64,000 bases of DNA from Aphidius gifuensis (taxonomy: Eukaryota; Arthropoda; Insecta; Hymenoptera; Braconidae): contig NC_057789.1 of assembly GCF_014905175.1 (NCBI RefSeq), positions 23,680,555-23,744,554 of the forward strand. Direction: 5' to 3'. The notes under the pieces are model-generated. The model did no database searches. It was not told where the DNA came from and saw only the letters and a list, made by a program, of their open reading frames with translations. The translations under genes were made by a program, and so were the position numbers. The first letter of the stretch is position 1; every line of letters starts with the position of its first letter. Shown piece by piece: positions 9,646-21,105 of the stretch.

Positions 9646-10929
9646 TTAAACTTTATTTGATTTTTTATGAATACCATACATGAAATCATAAATTATAAAA
9701 AGAATGAAAATTAAGAGAGATGATAAAGATTTTGAAAGACCATTAAATATATCTTCTGAGAAACTAGTCAACTTGTTTGGAAAAAAATACAGTGTCCGAA
9801 GACTTTCAAGACCATTAAAAACATCTTCGGATAATGTTGTTAGACTGTTGTGGATCATATTAAGCTTCTCAAGTCGTGATAAACCATTGAAACAACCTGG
9901 CTCAAGATTTTGTAGTTTGTTCGAATTTAAATATAGTCTCTGAAGACTTTCAAGACCATTGAAAACATCTTTGGATAATGTTGTAAGACTATTATGGCCC
10001 AGATGAAGCTTCTCAAGTCGTGATAAATCATTGAAATAACCTGACTCAAGATTTTGTAGTTTGTTTGAATTCAAATACAGTATCTGAAGACTTTCGAGAC
10101 CATTGAAAAGACCTTCGGATAATGTTGCTAAACTGTTTTTGCTCATACGAAGCTCATGGAGGTGTGATAAACCATTGAAACAACCTGACTCAAGAATTCG
10201 TAGTTTGTTAGAGCCTAAATAAAGACTTCGAAGCTCTTTTAAACTACTAAATATATTTTTTGATAAAAATGTGACTTTGTTTCTATCCAAATATAGCTCC
10301 AACAAATTTTCAAGGCCATTGAAACAACCTGACTCAAGATTGTTCAGTTTGTTTGAACGTAAATTTAGATAACGAAGCTTTTTTAAATTACGAAATATAT
10401 CTTTCGGTAAAGTTGTAAGATTGTTATCACTGATATAAAGATCATTTAGGCTCAATAAATCATCGAAAATACCTGGCTCAAGGTAACTGAGTTGGTTAAA
10501 ACTTAAATCTAGGACACACAGATCTTGTAGACCATTAAATATATCTTTTGATAAAGTTATTAGTTTGTTGCAGCTGAGATCAAGTTTCTTAAGTTGTAAT
10601 AACTCATAGAAAATACTCGAATCTAGATATTTTAGTTCGCTGCAATTCATTCGTAACGTACGAAGATCATCAAGAGGATTGAAGATATCTTTTGGCAGTG
10701 TAGTCAGATTGTCACATTCGATATTCAATAGCTTAAGGTGAAGATCTTCAAGGCCATGAAATAAATCTCTTGGAAAAACAGTTAATTCTTCCGAAGAAAT
10801 GCTCATGCTCTTTTTTTCAGCATTCTTACTCAGCAACTTACAAACCTTTGGTTTATAATAAGGTGACTTTTTGTTACAAAAGTATTTATGATGGCTTTTA
10901 ATTGTTGACGTTGAAATATTTGTATCCAT
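9646..10929 (-). CDS. LRR protein, 427 aa, hydrophobic tail
   Basis: MDTNISTSTIKSHHKYFC N-terminus with the family Cys pair, then about fifteen 24-residue LRRs ending at SFSEDIFNGLSK. The last 27 residues are SSLLIFILFIIYDFMYGIHK plus a basic end. That tail is read from DNA which in the other LRR genes is the untranslated 3' flank (the ATGAATACCATAC module), so a deletion of about 190 bp relative to the gene at 6162 has joined LRR coding to former 3' UTR and created a hydrophobic, basic-ended C-terminus. The coding exon starts at acceptor 10931 and the leader donor is at 11114 (TTTCAA|GTAAGT). Whether the tail anchors the protein in a membrane is open; without an N-terminal signal it could also be simply tolerated. 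Confidence 0.85.
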   Translation of the reverse strand: MDTNISTSTIKSHHKYFCNKKSPYYKPKVCKLLSKNAEKKSMSISSEELTVFPRDLFHGLEDLHLKLLNIECDNLTTLPKDIFNPLDDLRTLRMNCSELKYLDSSIFYELLQLKKLDLSCNKLITLSKDIFNGLQDLCVLDLSFNQLSYLEPGIFDDLLSLNDLYISDNNLTTLPKDIFRNLKKLRYLNLRSNKLNNLESGCFNGLENLLELYLDRNKVTFLSKNIFSSLKELRSLYLGSNKLRILESGCFNGLSHLHELRMSKNSLATLSEGLFNGLESLQILYLNSNKLQNLESGYFNDLSRLEKLHLGHNSLTTLSKDVFNGLESLQRLYLNSNKLQNLEPGCFNGLSRLEKLNMIHNSLTTLSEDVFNGLESLRTLYFFPNKLTSFSEDIFNGLSKSLSSLLIFILFIIYDFMYGIHKKSNKV

Positions 10930-11975
10930 AACTAAAACATAATTAAATATTTGATCTCTTAATTAATTTGTTAATTAAATTTGGAAACTTTCTGTCAATT
11001 GGCAATGCAATCAGTATCCGTTATAAATAAGAAAGAGAAAACTAAAAATTCATGAAATAATTTGATTCGTGGTTTCCATTTAATTTCTATTAAATAATAA
11101 TTAAATTACTTACTTGAAATTTTGTCAATATATCGATATGGATATAAATTTCTTAATATATTTTTTAATGTTGATTGAGGTGATGCAGTTGTTACACAGT
11201 ATAACAATATTTGAAAACTTGAAAATAAACAAAAACATCATCATTATTATTTTTGTAAGCTGATAAAAAATACATATAGTACGTTTTCTAAAATAAGTTT
11301 ATGGTAGTATATCATAAAATATTATCAAATAAATAATGCAAAATCAATATTTATTTTTGAATGATTGATGTAATAAAATTTATCGATGACAATGTATTTT
11401 TTTTTCTATATTGAAATAAGTCGTCAAAGATAAATGAAGTAATAATATTATCATCTCATTTTGACAAATTTTGTATAGAAATTAATTTTTGTTATTTTAT
11501 TTTTTTGTTTTGATAAGATTTATTGTGACTATAATCTATTGAAAAAACAAGTGTGTCAGCTATTTATGACCAAATAAACATTATGTTTTCTTTTTATGAT
11601 AAAAAAAAAAAAAAAATGTCATAATTATTCATTTTTATATGAAAATATTGTAAACATGACAAATATATTTTTTAGAGATCCACGAGAATTTTAAATACTA
11701 TAGTATCAGCTTCAAGCTATGGATGACACATAGTCACATGGTCATCAAAATGATATTAAGATTAAAGAGCACATGTTCAATTTTTACATTGAACACGTTT
11801 TCTTGATCACGACATTGAGATTGACATACATTATACATATACACAGTTTTAATTTTGTAACAGAATTCACAAATATACATTGTATACATGTATTACATGT
11901 ACTTGTATACTATTAATGTAATTTAAAATTAATACAAATTTAAAATTAAAAGTATTGAATGATTTTTCACTTACC
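10930..11975 (-). other. Intron and leader of third LRR gene
   Basis: Leader exon donor at 11114 and upstream donor at 11974 (GTG|GTAAGT). The stretch 11635-11830 matches 2160-2360. Within it AATATTGTAAACATGACAAATATATTTTT is also found at 13185-13217, immediately before the transposase exon. Confidence 0.5.
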
Positions 11976-12480
11976 ACAGTAATGAAGATAACCAACAAAA
12001 TTGAGCCAGCTATTTACGTGACGACGATATATCTCTTTATCGTAAAAGTGATGAGTGAGTCCAGCTAACTGTCAAGACTTTGTTGATAACAGACACGATT
12101 TGAAACTATAAAAATAATTTTATTGGATTGCAACAGATGATGAAAAACGTTTTTTAAAACCACGTGTGCGACATTAATTAAAAATTTTTGGTGATGACAG
12201 AGCTAATGCGTATGCATCAAAGAATAATTCGTGAATGATTGGTGCGGCGTTCAAGAAAACTAGTAATATAAATTATTTTCTTCATTTTCTACATTTTCTA
12301 GCATTAGACACTAACTTGTATAACGCATGCGCAGTTTTAAAAATATAGTTTTCAGTCGCAATCCAATAAAATTATTTTTTCTGCATTAGATATTGTCTGT
12401 ACGACGTTTTTATCCCGGGGTCACTTATAAGTATTACTATAATTGATCACTGCAAGTTAACATTTTATGAGAAAGATTCT
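11976..12480 (-). promoter_or_regulatory. LRR leader/promoter module, copy 4
   Basis: ACGACGATATATCTC at 12020, GGTGCGGCGTTCAAGAAAAC near 12240, TAACGCATGCGCAG at 12321-12334, in the same order as the other copies. No insertion interrupts it, so it serves as the empty-site reference for the element at 8573. Confidence 0.5.
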
Positions 12481-13218
12481 GTCAAATTTGGATACACTCA
12501 TGGACTTTATGAAAATATATATTTACATCTATTAAAAAACCACTACAAATGAATAATCATTTACAAATAGATTTTTTTTTTATGAAAAATAATTGAATCT
12601 TGAAAATAATTACTGACATTTTGATTAGACAAATAATAATATTTGTAAAATAATATTAATCATATAAATAAATATTCAAACTGAAAAAATTAACTTTTTT
12701 GTTTAACAAAAAAAAAAAAAAAATTATATTTTTATAATAAAATGCCTCATTATGTATGTGTATCAATATTTGAAGACCAATGGCAATAATATTTAAAGCA
12801 ACAACATCAATTTTTTTGAACTTTTTCAAGAATACCATACATTTACACATAAATTAAAAAAAGAATGAAAATAGCAAAAATCAAATCGGCTCGTTGAATT
12901 TAAATAATAAATTTTGGACGTTCAAACCATATAAAAGTTGTTAAATTATTACCAATGTTCTCATGGGAATATATATATATATAGGTATATAAATGAATTT
13001 AAATTAAGGTAATAGTTAAACACCAATAGTTTCTATTCAATGATAAATATTAATTTATTGTATGATTCATTAATTGAAGTTTTTTTTTTTGCTGACATAA
13101 AGTCTCAATATTTGATAGACTAAAATAATATAATTATTCGTATCCTCAAAAAAAAACTGTCCCAATAATTTATTTTTTTATTAAAATATTGTAAACATAG
13201 CAAATATATTTTTTATAG
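12481..13218 (-). pseudogene. Ghost LRR locus: 3' flank without coding region
   Basis: The shared 3' module (12540-12980) is followed by aattaaggtaatagttaaacaccaatagtttctattcaatg and a TGATAGACTA stretch near 13115. The latter pieces lie directly behind the coding end of the LRR gene at 50049 (49810-49985). An LRR coding region should follow to the right, but the sequence passes straight into leader-type DNA at 13185-13217 and the transposase exon. The coding part of an LRR copy has been deleted or replaced. Confidence 0.55.
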
Positions 13219-14273
13219 ATCCAGACTTTCTTAGTCTTGATAAAAATGAGACAACATTTTTTTGCTGGCAAAATAGTGAAACTGGTGAAGCATCAACACA
13301 ATGTTACATATCCATCAGTAAAATTTCTGATACAAAAAAACGAATTATTGTTGATTGTAAAAAACCAATTGAAAATCACTCAGTCAAAGTAGGTCCGGAT
13401 GATCTATATCGATCTGGTTTCATGGGCTTTTCTGATATGAAATCTGATGTGATTTTGAAACGATTTACTGGAAATAATAGAGCTGTTTTTAATGTTCTTT
13501 TAAAATTTATTCGTCCTCGAGAATATGGACAACCAACATTTTTTAAAACTCTAAATGCCGAAAATAGATTACTTTTATTTCTAATGAAAATGAAACTTGG
13601 TTTAGACTTTGGTGTTTTGGCTATTCTATTTCAAGTGTGTCCACAAACAGCATCAACAATTTTTAAAAATGTTTTAAAAACTATTTATGAATATACAAAG
13701 ACCTGGATTTTCTGGCCAAGTAAAGAAGCTATTAAAGCCACAATGCCACAAGCATTTCGAAATTATCCAAACTGTCGTGGTATCATGGATTGTGCTGAAA
13801 TACGTTGTGAAACACCACCTACTGTTGAACAACGTGTTTTAATGTATTCAACATACAAGTCTGGTTTCACCATTAAATTTTTAATTGTCATTAGCCCATC
13901 AGGGTTAATTACATTTATATCAAAAGGATATGGAGGAAAATCCACTGATGAATACATTGTAAATGACTCAGGTTTTATCAATTTAATTGAACCTGGTGAT
14001 GAAATTATGGCAGACAAAAGTTTTCCTCAAATGACTGATTGCATTTTAGTAATGCCACCTTTTTCTCATAAACCCGAATTCACACGCGATGAAGTTTTAG
14101 AAGAATATTCGATTGCTAGTGTAAGAATCCATGTGAAAAGAGCAATTGAACGAGTAAAAACCTTTAAAATTTTAAAGTATGTTACTCATGATTTACTGGA
14201 TGATATTGATAAGATATTACGTGTTGCTTGTGCTCTAGCTAATTGCAAAGAACCCATCATTCCTAGTGGGTAA
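13219..14273 (+). CDS. DDE transposase-like protein with altered third catalytic residue
   Basis: The frame is open from an acceptor at 13218 (TTTATAG) through the ATG at 13422 to TAA at 14273, so the exon adds 67 residues before that Met and the true start is upstream. From the Met at 13422 the protein is 283 aa. Residues 40-90 look like the helix-turn-helix that precedes DDE_Tnp_4 domains (LNAENRLLLFLMKMKLGLDF). Residues 118-270 are the DDE_Tnp_4 core of PIF/Harbinger- or IS4EU-like elements: GIMDCAEI (D123), FISKGYGGKSTDEYI, GDEIMADKSF (D198). The family motif HVERAI reads HVKRAI (K239), so the third acidic residue is lost by one base change. No terminal repeats were found; instead both flanks are LRR-type 3' modules. 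Either a decaying transposase or a domesticated one. Confidence 0.8.
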
Positions 14274-14898
14274 AATAACTGACTAAAGAGATTCACCCCT
14301 TAAATTTAAAAACTACTAAAAATAAATATTTAAACTCAAAAAGTATTCAACAATTAAAATAAATTAACGCTTTTGTTTAATGAAAAAAAAAAAGAAGTTA
14401 TTTTTGTATAATAAAATGCGTTAATTATGTGTATGTGTATCAATATTTGAAGACCAATAGCACTATTCTATTAATTAGCAAAAATAAAATTACTTAAAAC
14501 TTAAAATTATTCATTAAATTTTTTTATTTTGTATAAATACCATACAAAAAAATGATCAAATTAAAAAAAAAATGAAAATAGCAAGAATCCAATAAGTTCG
14601 TTGAATTTAAATAATAAATTTTGGAATTTTAAAGCATATAAAAGTTATTAAATTATTGCCAATGTTCTTATGAGAATATATATATAAATTAATTTAAATT
14701 AAGGTAATAGTTAAACACCAATAGTTTCTATTCAATGATAAATATTGATTTATTGTTTAATTTATTAATTTAAGTTGTATTATTTGAAAAAAATTGTCAT
14801 ATTTTCAAAAAATGGCATTTAACCATATGAAAGTAATTAAATTATTGAAAAAAATTATTTAAATCATAAAAGATATATATTTATAATCCAAGAAAAAT
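14274..14898. repeat. Shared 3' flank module, right of transposase
   Basis: 14290-14680 repeats 12660-12980 and 9430-9690 (TTAACGCTTTTGTTTAATG, TGTGTATGTGTATCAATATTTG, the ATACCATAC stretch, GTTGAATTTAAATAATAAATTTTGG). It continues with aattaaggtaatagttaaacacc as on the left of the transposase, so the gene is bracketed by direct repeats. It then merges into the 3' UTR of the first SMYD4-like gene. Confidence 0.6.
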
Positions 14899-16991
14899 TT
14901 AATTAAGAGTATCATCAGCAAGACGTAGTCGACTGTAAAACATTTTGTGTGATACATACAATTCTGATATTTCTCTACAAGGAACAGTGATATATTGATG
15001 AAACATGTCGTTCATTCTATTTAAATCATCCTTAATTGTTAATAATTCTTTACGATCTCCCTGCTGGATAAGCTTCTGCCATTCTTTGAGTTTTAGCATC
15101 ATACAATTCAATTCTATCTTGATTCTTGTCGACAATGTCATACTCTTGAAAAAAAAAAAATTATAAAAATTGTTTTAAATATCAATAGCTTCAAGAACTT
15201 AAAGTTTTAAACAAGCAATAAAGTAAGTACCTGGTAGGATGGAAGAGAATGAATAGTTGACCAATTTTCAACACATGCTGTACATTCACATGGTTGAGCA
15301 TCATCACAAGTGTCTCGTAATCGAAAATATCGTTCTAATTTTGAAGACGTATGATATGATCCAAAAGAACTCCCATGTATCTGAAATGAATTTATAATAA
15401 TTAAAGTAAAAAAAATAAATACAAGTTTAATTATTTTGTGACTTCAATAAATACCAGTTCTCCTTGTTTTATTGGTTTGCAAACATAATATCCAACATTT
15501 GAGCCCACATAAGTCCAATTGACATTGGGATCACAGCTTGGTTTTATAATCCTACAAAATGGTATCAAGGCTGTGTACCACACAACGTTATCCGCATCTA
15601 CAAACTGATAAATTTTGTTTAAAATAAATAATTTTAATGAATACTTAATTGATTTATTATCAATAATAAATTAAATAAATACAAACCGATTGACTATTGT
15701 AACAATCAATCATGGTATATCGCAATATTAGTTCTCCAAGAATGAATATTTTTTTATTTTTACTTTTAAACAAATCTTTCAATGTCATTTTTTTACCTAA
15801 TATATTTGTGTTTTGACAAAAAATTGTAACAATCACTACCGCAGTTAATGCTGAATCAAGAGGACACATATTTGATTTTGGTTCATGATAATTAAGAAGA
15901 TGAAAATTATCAATTGTATTAACATCAAGAATACCATTGCTAAATATTGATCCTTGATTTTTTATCGAGTCAATACTATCAACTTTTTTTTTCAATGCAA
16001 GTAAACCACCAGCTGAGTTTAGTGTTTTTAACAAAAATTTGACTGTCATACTTTTCTCTGTATTAAATAAGATGTCAAGTTTTAAAAGTTGCCCTAATAC
16101 TAAGCATTCAGTATTATGATAACTGGCCCATGCTTTCTTTTTACATGTGTCAGAACAATAAATGACGTTTGGACAATTATCACATGGTACACCAGCCCAA
16201 GTTTGGCGACCACAATGCCAACAATTAGTAAAACGTAGTTTATCATTAATAGTTGCTGCAAATGGCTCAGAAATGTAAATGAATTCACCACTCTTGATGT
16301 CTCTTGTTGCAACAATATGCTGATTATTATCATTTGTTTTTTTCAATTCAATTGCATCAGATGCATCAACTATTATTGCATTATCATTTTTTATTTCTGG
16401 TATAAATTTAATAATTTCACGTGGTTCTTTAAGATCATTGATCATCTTTGGATACTCTTTGGTAATGTCGTATGTTGGATTATATTTTTTCAAGTCAGGA
16501 AGCCACTGAATTGCACTGGCTATTGAAACACCTGGTTCAAGTTCTGAGCTTGGTTTCAAGGCCTTTAAACACAATGATTGGCGTAAAAATAATTTTGTTT
16601 TTAATTTATCTGGATAGCCTGCCTTTAATGAACGTTCAATGTCAAGAAGACAATCTTCATAGAGTCTTGCCCTGAACAATACAGCTGAACGATTTGCATA
16701 TGCCAATGATAATTCACTGGATCCAACTGGTGCAAAAGCAATACTCTTTGTGTATGCTTCAATTGATTTGCATAAATAATCTTTATTTTTAGCAGTCGTG
16801 TATTCTTTGTTACCAATTTCCCTCCAGATCATTGATTGGCCAACTGTTTTATTAATTTTATCACGAATTTCTTTAATATATGGAGTTATAAAATTCCATG
16901 CCACTTCAAATTTATCTTTAAATGTTGTTTTTTGTGAATATTGTCGTCGAGCAATGTTCATATCATCAGTAGAAAATTTAATAATATCCAT
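14899..16991 (-). CDS. SMYD4-like TPR-MYND-SET protein A, 616 aa
   Basis: Four coding exons, all phase 0: 16991-15687, 15604-15455, 15380-15231, 15144-14899; the start follows an acceptor GTTGCAG|TTATGG. Residues 56-145 are TPR-like helices (IGNKEYT...ANRSAVLF), 225-248 the SET-N strand (HIVATRDIKSGEFIYISEP), 257-296 a MYND finger with all eight ligands (C257, C260, C270, C273, C279, C283, H292, C296). KPSCDPN at 456-462 stands where SET enzymes have NHSCxPN, and CECTAC at 516-521 is the post-SET zinc motif. The order TPR, split SET, MYND matches SMYD4 lysine methyltransferases. The GxG of the SAM loop (NQH here), the NH of NHSC and the active-site Tyr are all absent, so methylation is unlikely. 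The donor of the first coding intron is GTTTGT rather than GTATGT. MYND reads CWHCGRQ where other copies read CWHCCRQ. Confidence 0.85.
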
Positions 16992-17176
16992 AACTGCAAC
17001 AATTTATACAAAATTATGTATTTTTTTAATAAATAATAATAATAGTAATAATAATATTGAAAACAAAGTAATCATGGATCGAACATCATAAAGTAATTTT
17101 TGATTATTATTGTGTTAAACAATTGACAATTAAAGAAATAAAAATAACTGAATAAATAACATTATTAAAAACTTAC

Positions 17177-17405
17177 TTGATCTTTTAAGATATTTACATA
17201 AACAAGATGAACTTTATGTGTATACAACTTCCACAAAATAAAATGTATGATAAAAATAAAATGACGATCAGCTCAAAAAAAAAAACATTTGACAACCTGA
17301 CGACGCACCAAACAGAAAGCAATACACATCAAACCTGTAGACGTTGTTCTAGATGATTCGCCATTAATGCTGGTGCCAGTGAGTCATTCAGCCTCTCTCT
17401 TTTTA
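17177..17405 (-). promoter_or_regulatory. 5' noncoding exon and weak CT-box promoter of gene A
   Basis: Donor at 17176 (AAGATCAA|GTAAGT) ends a noncoding first exon. At 17366-17405 a degenerate version of the array promoter is visible (AATGCTGGTGCC ... CCTCTCTCTTTTTATAG). The start of transcription cannot be placed. Confidence 0.5.
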
Positions 17406-18266
17406 TAGTAATCAAAATTGAAAATCCAATGGATTTATTTAAGACTTTTATTATAAAAAAAAATAACTGGAAAATTAGTTTTAATAACTAATACGTTATA
17501 AATCACAGTTGAAATAAAATTATTCACTTGAAATGATTGATCAATGGTGATATGTAATAATGTTCCAGTTTCCAACCCAATGCAATGGAAAAATATTATT
17601 ATTTTACCCATTTTTTATTTGCTTTTTGTTTTTTTGGTAAAAAGCATTACGAGTTTTCATTTGAAAAATTAAATATTTCGTTTAAAAATTTATAAATACT
17701 TAAATTTAAAAACAAAATTATTAAAATAATATATCATTTTAATTTTAATCTATTCGAAATACAACATAACATTCAAATGAAAATAATATTTTAATACGAT
17801 TTTCATATGAAAATTGAAATCAATAAATTAACACTTTTTTCGACGAAAAAAAAAAAAAAAAGAATTTACTTTTTTATGATGGAATGCGTTTATTATAATT
17901 ATCAATATTTAAAAACCAATAGCAAATATAATATATTATTTTAATTAGGAAAAAAAAACAACTCAAGATTATTAGTCAACCTTTTTATTTTTTATGAATA
18001 CCACACGAAAATAACATAAATTATAAGCTGAATAGTAATACCCATGAAATGAACCAGTTAAATTTAAATAATAAATTTAACCAAATAAAAGTTGTTAAAT
18101 TTTTTTAAAATAATTTAAATCATGCAATATCTTTTTTTATAATCCAAAAAAAATTCAAGTAATGATAGTTTCAATCGTTTACTTTTGTTGATTATATTAA
18201 AAAAATGAACATTATTGTAAAAAAAATATGAAATAGAATTTTGTTATTTTTTTGGTTGAAAAATAA
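17406..18266. repeat. Intergenic with shared 3' flank module
   Basis: 17406-17810 shows nothing beyond AT-rich DNA. 17820-18110 is the 3' flank module common to both families (AATGCGTTTATTATAATTATC, TTTTTTATGAATACCACAC, AATTTAAATAATAAATTT) and forms the 3' untranslated side of gene B. Confidence 0.55.
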
Positions 18267-20359
18267 TTACTGGCGAGGATCAAGAACTGTAAGTAGACGA
18301 TAATTCAACGATTTAAGCGCTAAAATTGTACATGCTATTTCGTAGCAAGGACCAGAAATGTTTTGATGAATTTTATCATTTATGTTGTTCAAAGCATTCT
18401 TGATTGTTAATAGATCTTCGGTGTCTCCATGCTCGATGACAAATTCCCACTCTTTTAATTTTAGCATCATACAATCAAATTCTCGAGTGATTCGAGTCCC
18501 GATCGGTACATCCTTGAAAAGAAAAAAAAATAAATAAAAAGAATAAAATTAGTTTTAAATATAACAATAAGTTTCAATAATTTTTTAACAATAAATAAAA
18601 TAAATACGTGATAAGATGGAAGGTATTCAACGATCATCAATTTTTTATCACATCCTACACATTTACATGCTACACGACCATATATACTTGCAACATGTCT
18701 TGCAGTTTGTGATGTTATAAAACATGGACCAGAAGTACTTATAAGTATCTGAAATAAATTTATAATTATCAAAATATATAAAAATATAAATACAAATATA
18801 AATATTCTAAGGGTAAGTACCTCTTCTCCTTGCTTAATTGGCTTGCAAGTGTAGAATCCAACTTTTGAATCCGCATGAGTCCAGTCGACATTTGGATCAA
18901 GATTTCTCTTGAATGTCTTGCATAATGGTACCATGACATTTGACCATACAAGAGTACTATCAGGTTCTGTTACTATCAACTGATAAATTTTGTTTAAAAA
19001 TATAATAATTGTCATAAATACTGAATTGGTTTATTATGAATAATCAATACATACCGGTAGACCATTGTGATGTACAATCATCATATAACGCAATAATATC
19101 TCTCCCAAAATAAATATGTTTTTATTTTCCTCGTTGATCAATTCATTTACTGTCATTTTTTTACCAACTATATAAGTTTTTTGACACAAAATTGATACAA
19201 TCCATGCTGGAAATAATGCCAAAGACTCAAAATTATCTCCCTTCAATGTTGGCATCGAATAATCAAGACGATGAAAATTATCAATGGTATTACCATCAAA
19301 AATACCATTAGTTGAAATAAATTCTTCATTATTCATTGAGTCAATGTTGTCAATTTGTTTTTTTAATTCAAGCAAACCACCAGCTGAGTTTAGTGCCTGA
19401 CAAAAAAGTTTGACTGTTAAAAATTGTTGTGTATCCATTTTTTCAGATTTAACAAATTGTTTTAATACAACACATTCAAGATTATGATAACTGTCCCATG
19501 CTTTTCTTTTACATATGTCAGAACAATATATAATGTTTGGACAATCATTACATGGTACACCAGCCCACGTTTGGCGACAACAATGCCAGCAACTAGTAAA
19601 ACGTAATTCATTACTAGGAGTTGCTGCAAGTGGCTCACAAATGTAAATGAATTCACCAGATTTGATGTCTCTTGTTGCAACAATATGTTGATTATTATCA
19701 TTTGTTTTTTTCAATTCAATTGCATCAGATGCACCAACTATTATTGCATTATCAGTTTGTATTTCTGGTATAAATTTAATAATTTCACGTGGTTCTTTAA
19801 TTTCATTGATCATTTTTGGATACTCTTTGGTAATGTCGTATGCTGGATTATAATTTTTCAAGTCAGGAAGCCAGCGTATTGCATGAACCATGGAAATACT
19901 TGCTTCAAGGTCTGAGTTTGATTTCAAGGCCTTGAAACACAATGATTGACGTAAAAATAATGCTGTTTTCAATTCACCTGGATAGCCTGATTTTAATGAA
20001 CGTTCAATGTCAAGTAAACAATCTTCATAGAGTCTTGCCTTGAACAATACAGCTGAACGATTTGCATAAGCCAATGACAATTCGTTGGACCCAAGTGGTG
20101 CAAATGCAATACTCTTGGTATATGCTTCAATTGATTTGCGTAAATAATCTTGAGAAGTTGAAGTAGTGTATTCTTTGTTACCAATTTTTCTCCAATGCAT
20201 TGAGTCGCCAACCGTTTTGTTAAGTTCATCACGACTTTCAATAATAAATGGAGATATAAATTTCCATATCACTGCAAATTTATTTTTCAATGTTATTTGT
20301 GCTGAAAACTGTTCTTCAGCAGTGTCTTTTTCATCAAGCGGAGGTTCAATAAAATCCAT
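18267..20359 (-). CDS. SMYD4-like protein B, 616 aa, post-SET zinc Cys lost
   Basis: Coding exons 20359-19055, 18979-18821, 18748-18608, 18512-18267. TPR and MYND segments are complete (CWHCCRQTWAGVPC, YCSDICKRKAW, YHNLEC). The SET-core motif reads KRNLDPN: besides the missing NH, the Cys that normally joins CxCxxC in holding zinc is Leu, although CKCVGC is kept. The third coding exon is nine bases shorter than usual and reads ISTSGPCF where other copies have an FG[PS]YH motif. It ends LPSYH on a GTATTT donor. From MYND to the end of the first coding exon it is nearly identical to gene I (starts 46790), while their N-termini differ. This is the most divergent SET core in the array, yet the frame is intact over all exons, so it is probably still expressed. 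Confidence 0.83.
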
Positions 20360-20611
20360 AACTGTAATAAATAAATTAGTTTTTAATTTTATTCATGAAT
20401 AAATAATCATCATAATTAATCAAAACAAAATAAGGTTATTCCTGATTGTAAAAGCAAAGTATATTGTTGATCTTGAATGAATAATAATAATTATAATATT
20501 GTACAAAATAAAGTTATATTTGATTGACGAAAAATCAATAATATTTAAATAATATATTAATAATTGATTAAAGAAAAAATCAAAAAAATAAATGAGGAAT
20601 GAAAAACTTAC

Positions 20612-21105
20612 TTGATCTTGATTTTTTACGTATTTATTATTAAAACCAAAGTTGCAACAAAATTTTATTTTTGTTGATGTTTAGTACAAACGTTAATTAT
20701 TATTAATTGTTAATTATTAATTAATTTGTTAGTCAAAATAAAATGACAATCAGCTAAGCATAAAAAAGACGACTGACAACCTAACGACGCACAAAAAACC
20801 GTTAACATAAATATGTATGATGAGCCAACGACAGCATTTCATGTAAACCATGAACGATATAATAAGCTAATATATACATCTTCTATGCTCTGTTTCATCA
20901 TGTTCTGTCTTGACTCTTGCTCTGTCTGTTTTCACGTTTCAGTTTTTTTTTCAGTGTTTTTAATGGTGGATCTCGTGGTTCCAGATTCGTTTTGATGTTT
21001 CATTTATATCTACATACATATTATTGATATCGATATTTCTCCCTCGAGCGATGCTAGTGCCGTCAATTAAATCTCTCTCACTTTTAATTTCTCTCACTCT
21101 GTTTT
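20612..21105 (-). promoter_or_regulatory. 5' noncoding exon and CT-box promoter of gene B
   Basis: Donor at 20611 (AAGATCAA|GTAAGT). The conserved core TCGAGCGATGCTAGTGCC at 21044-21061 is followed by TCTCTCTCAC and TTTCTCTCACTCTG, as before genes C, F, G, I, L and M. A close copy of 20480-20795 without a gene lies at 32460-32790. Confidence 0.6.

Noticed and set aside
12960..12985. TA dinucleotide run as a microsatellite feature
   Set aside because: Short and interrupted, ordinary for DNA this AT-rich.
16100..16526. Overlapping frames within the large SMYD4-like exons on both strands, recurring in every copy
   Set aside because: They recur only because the real exon is duplicated; they lack any domain, and conservation follows the SMYD frame.
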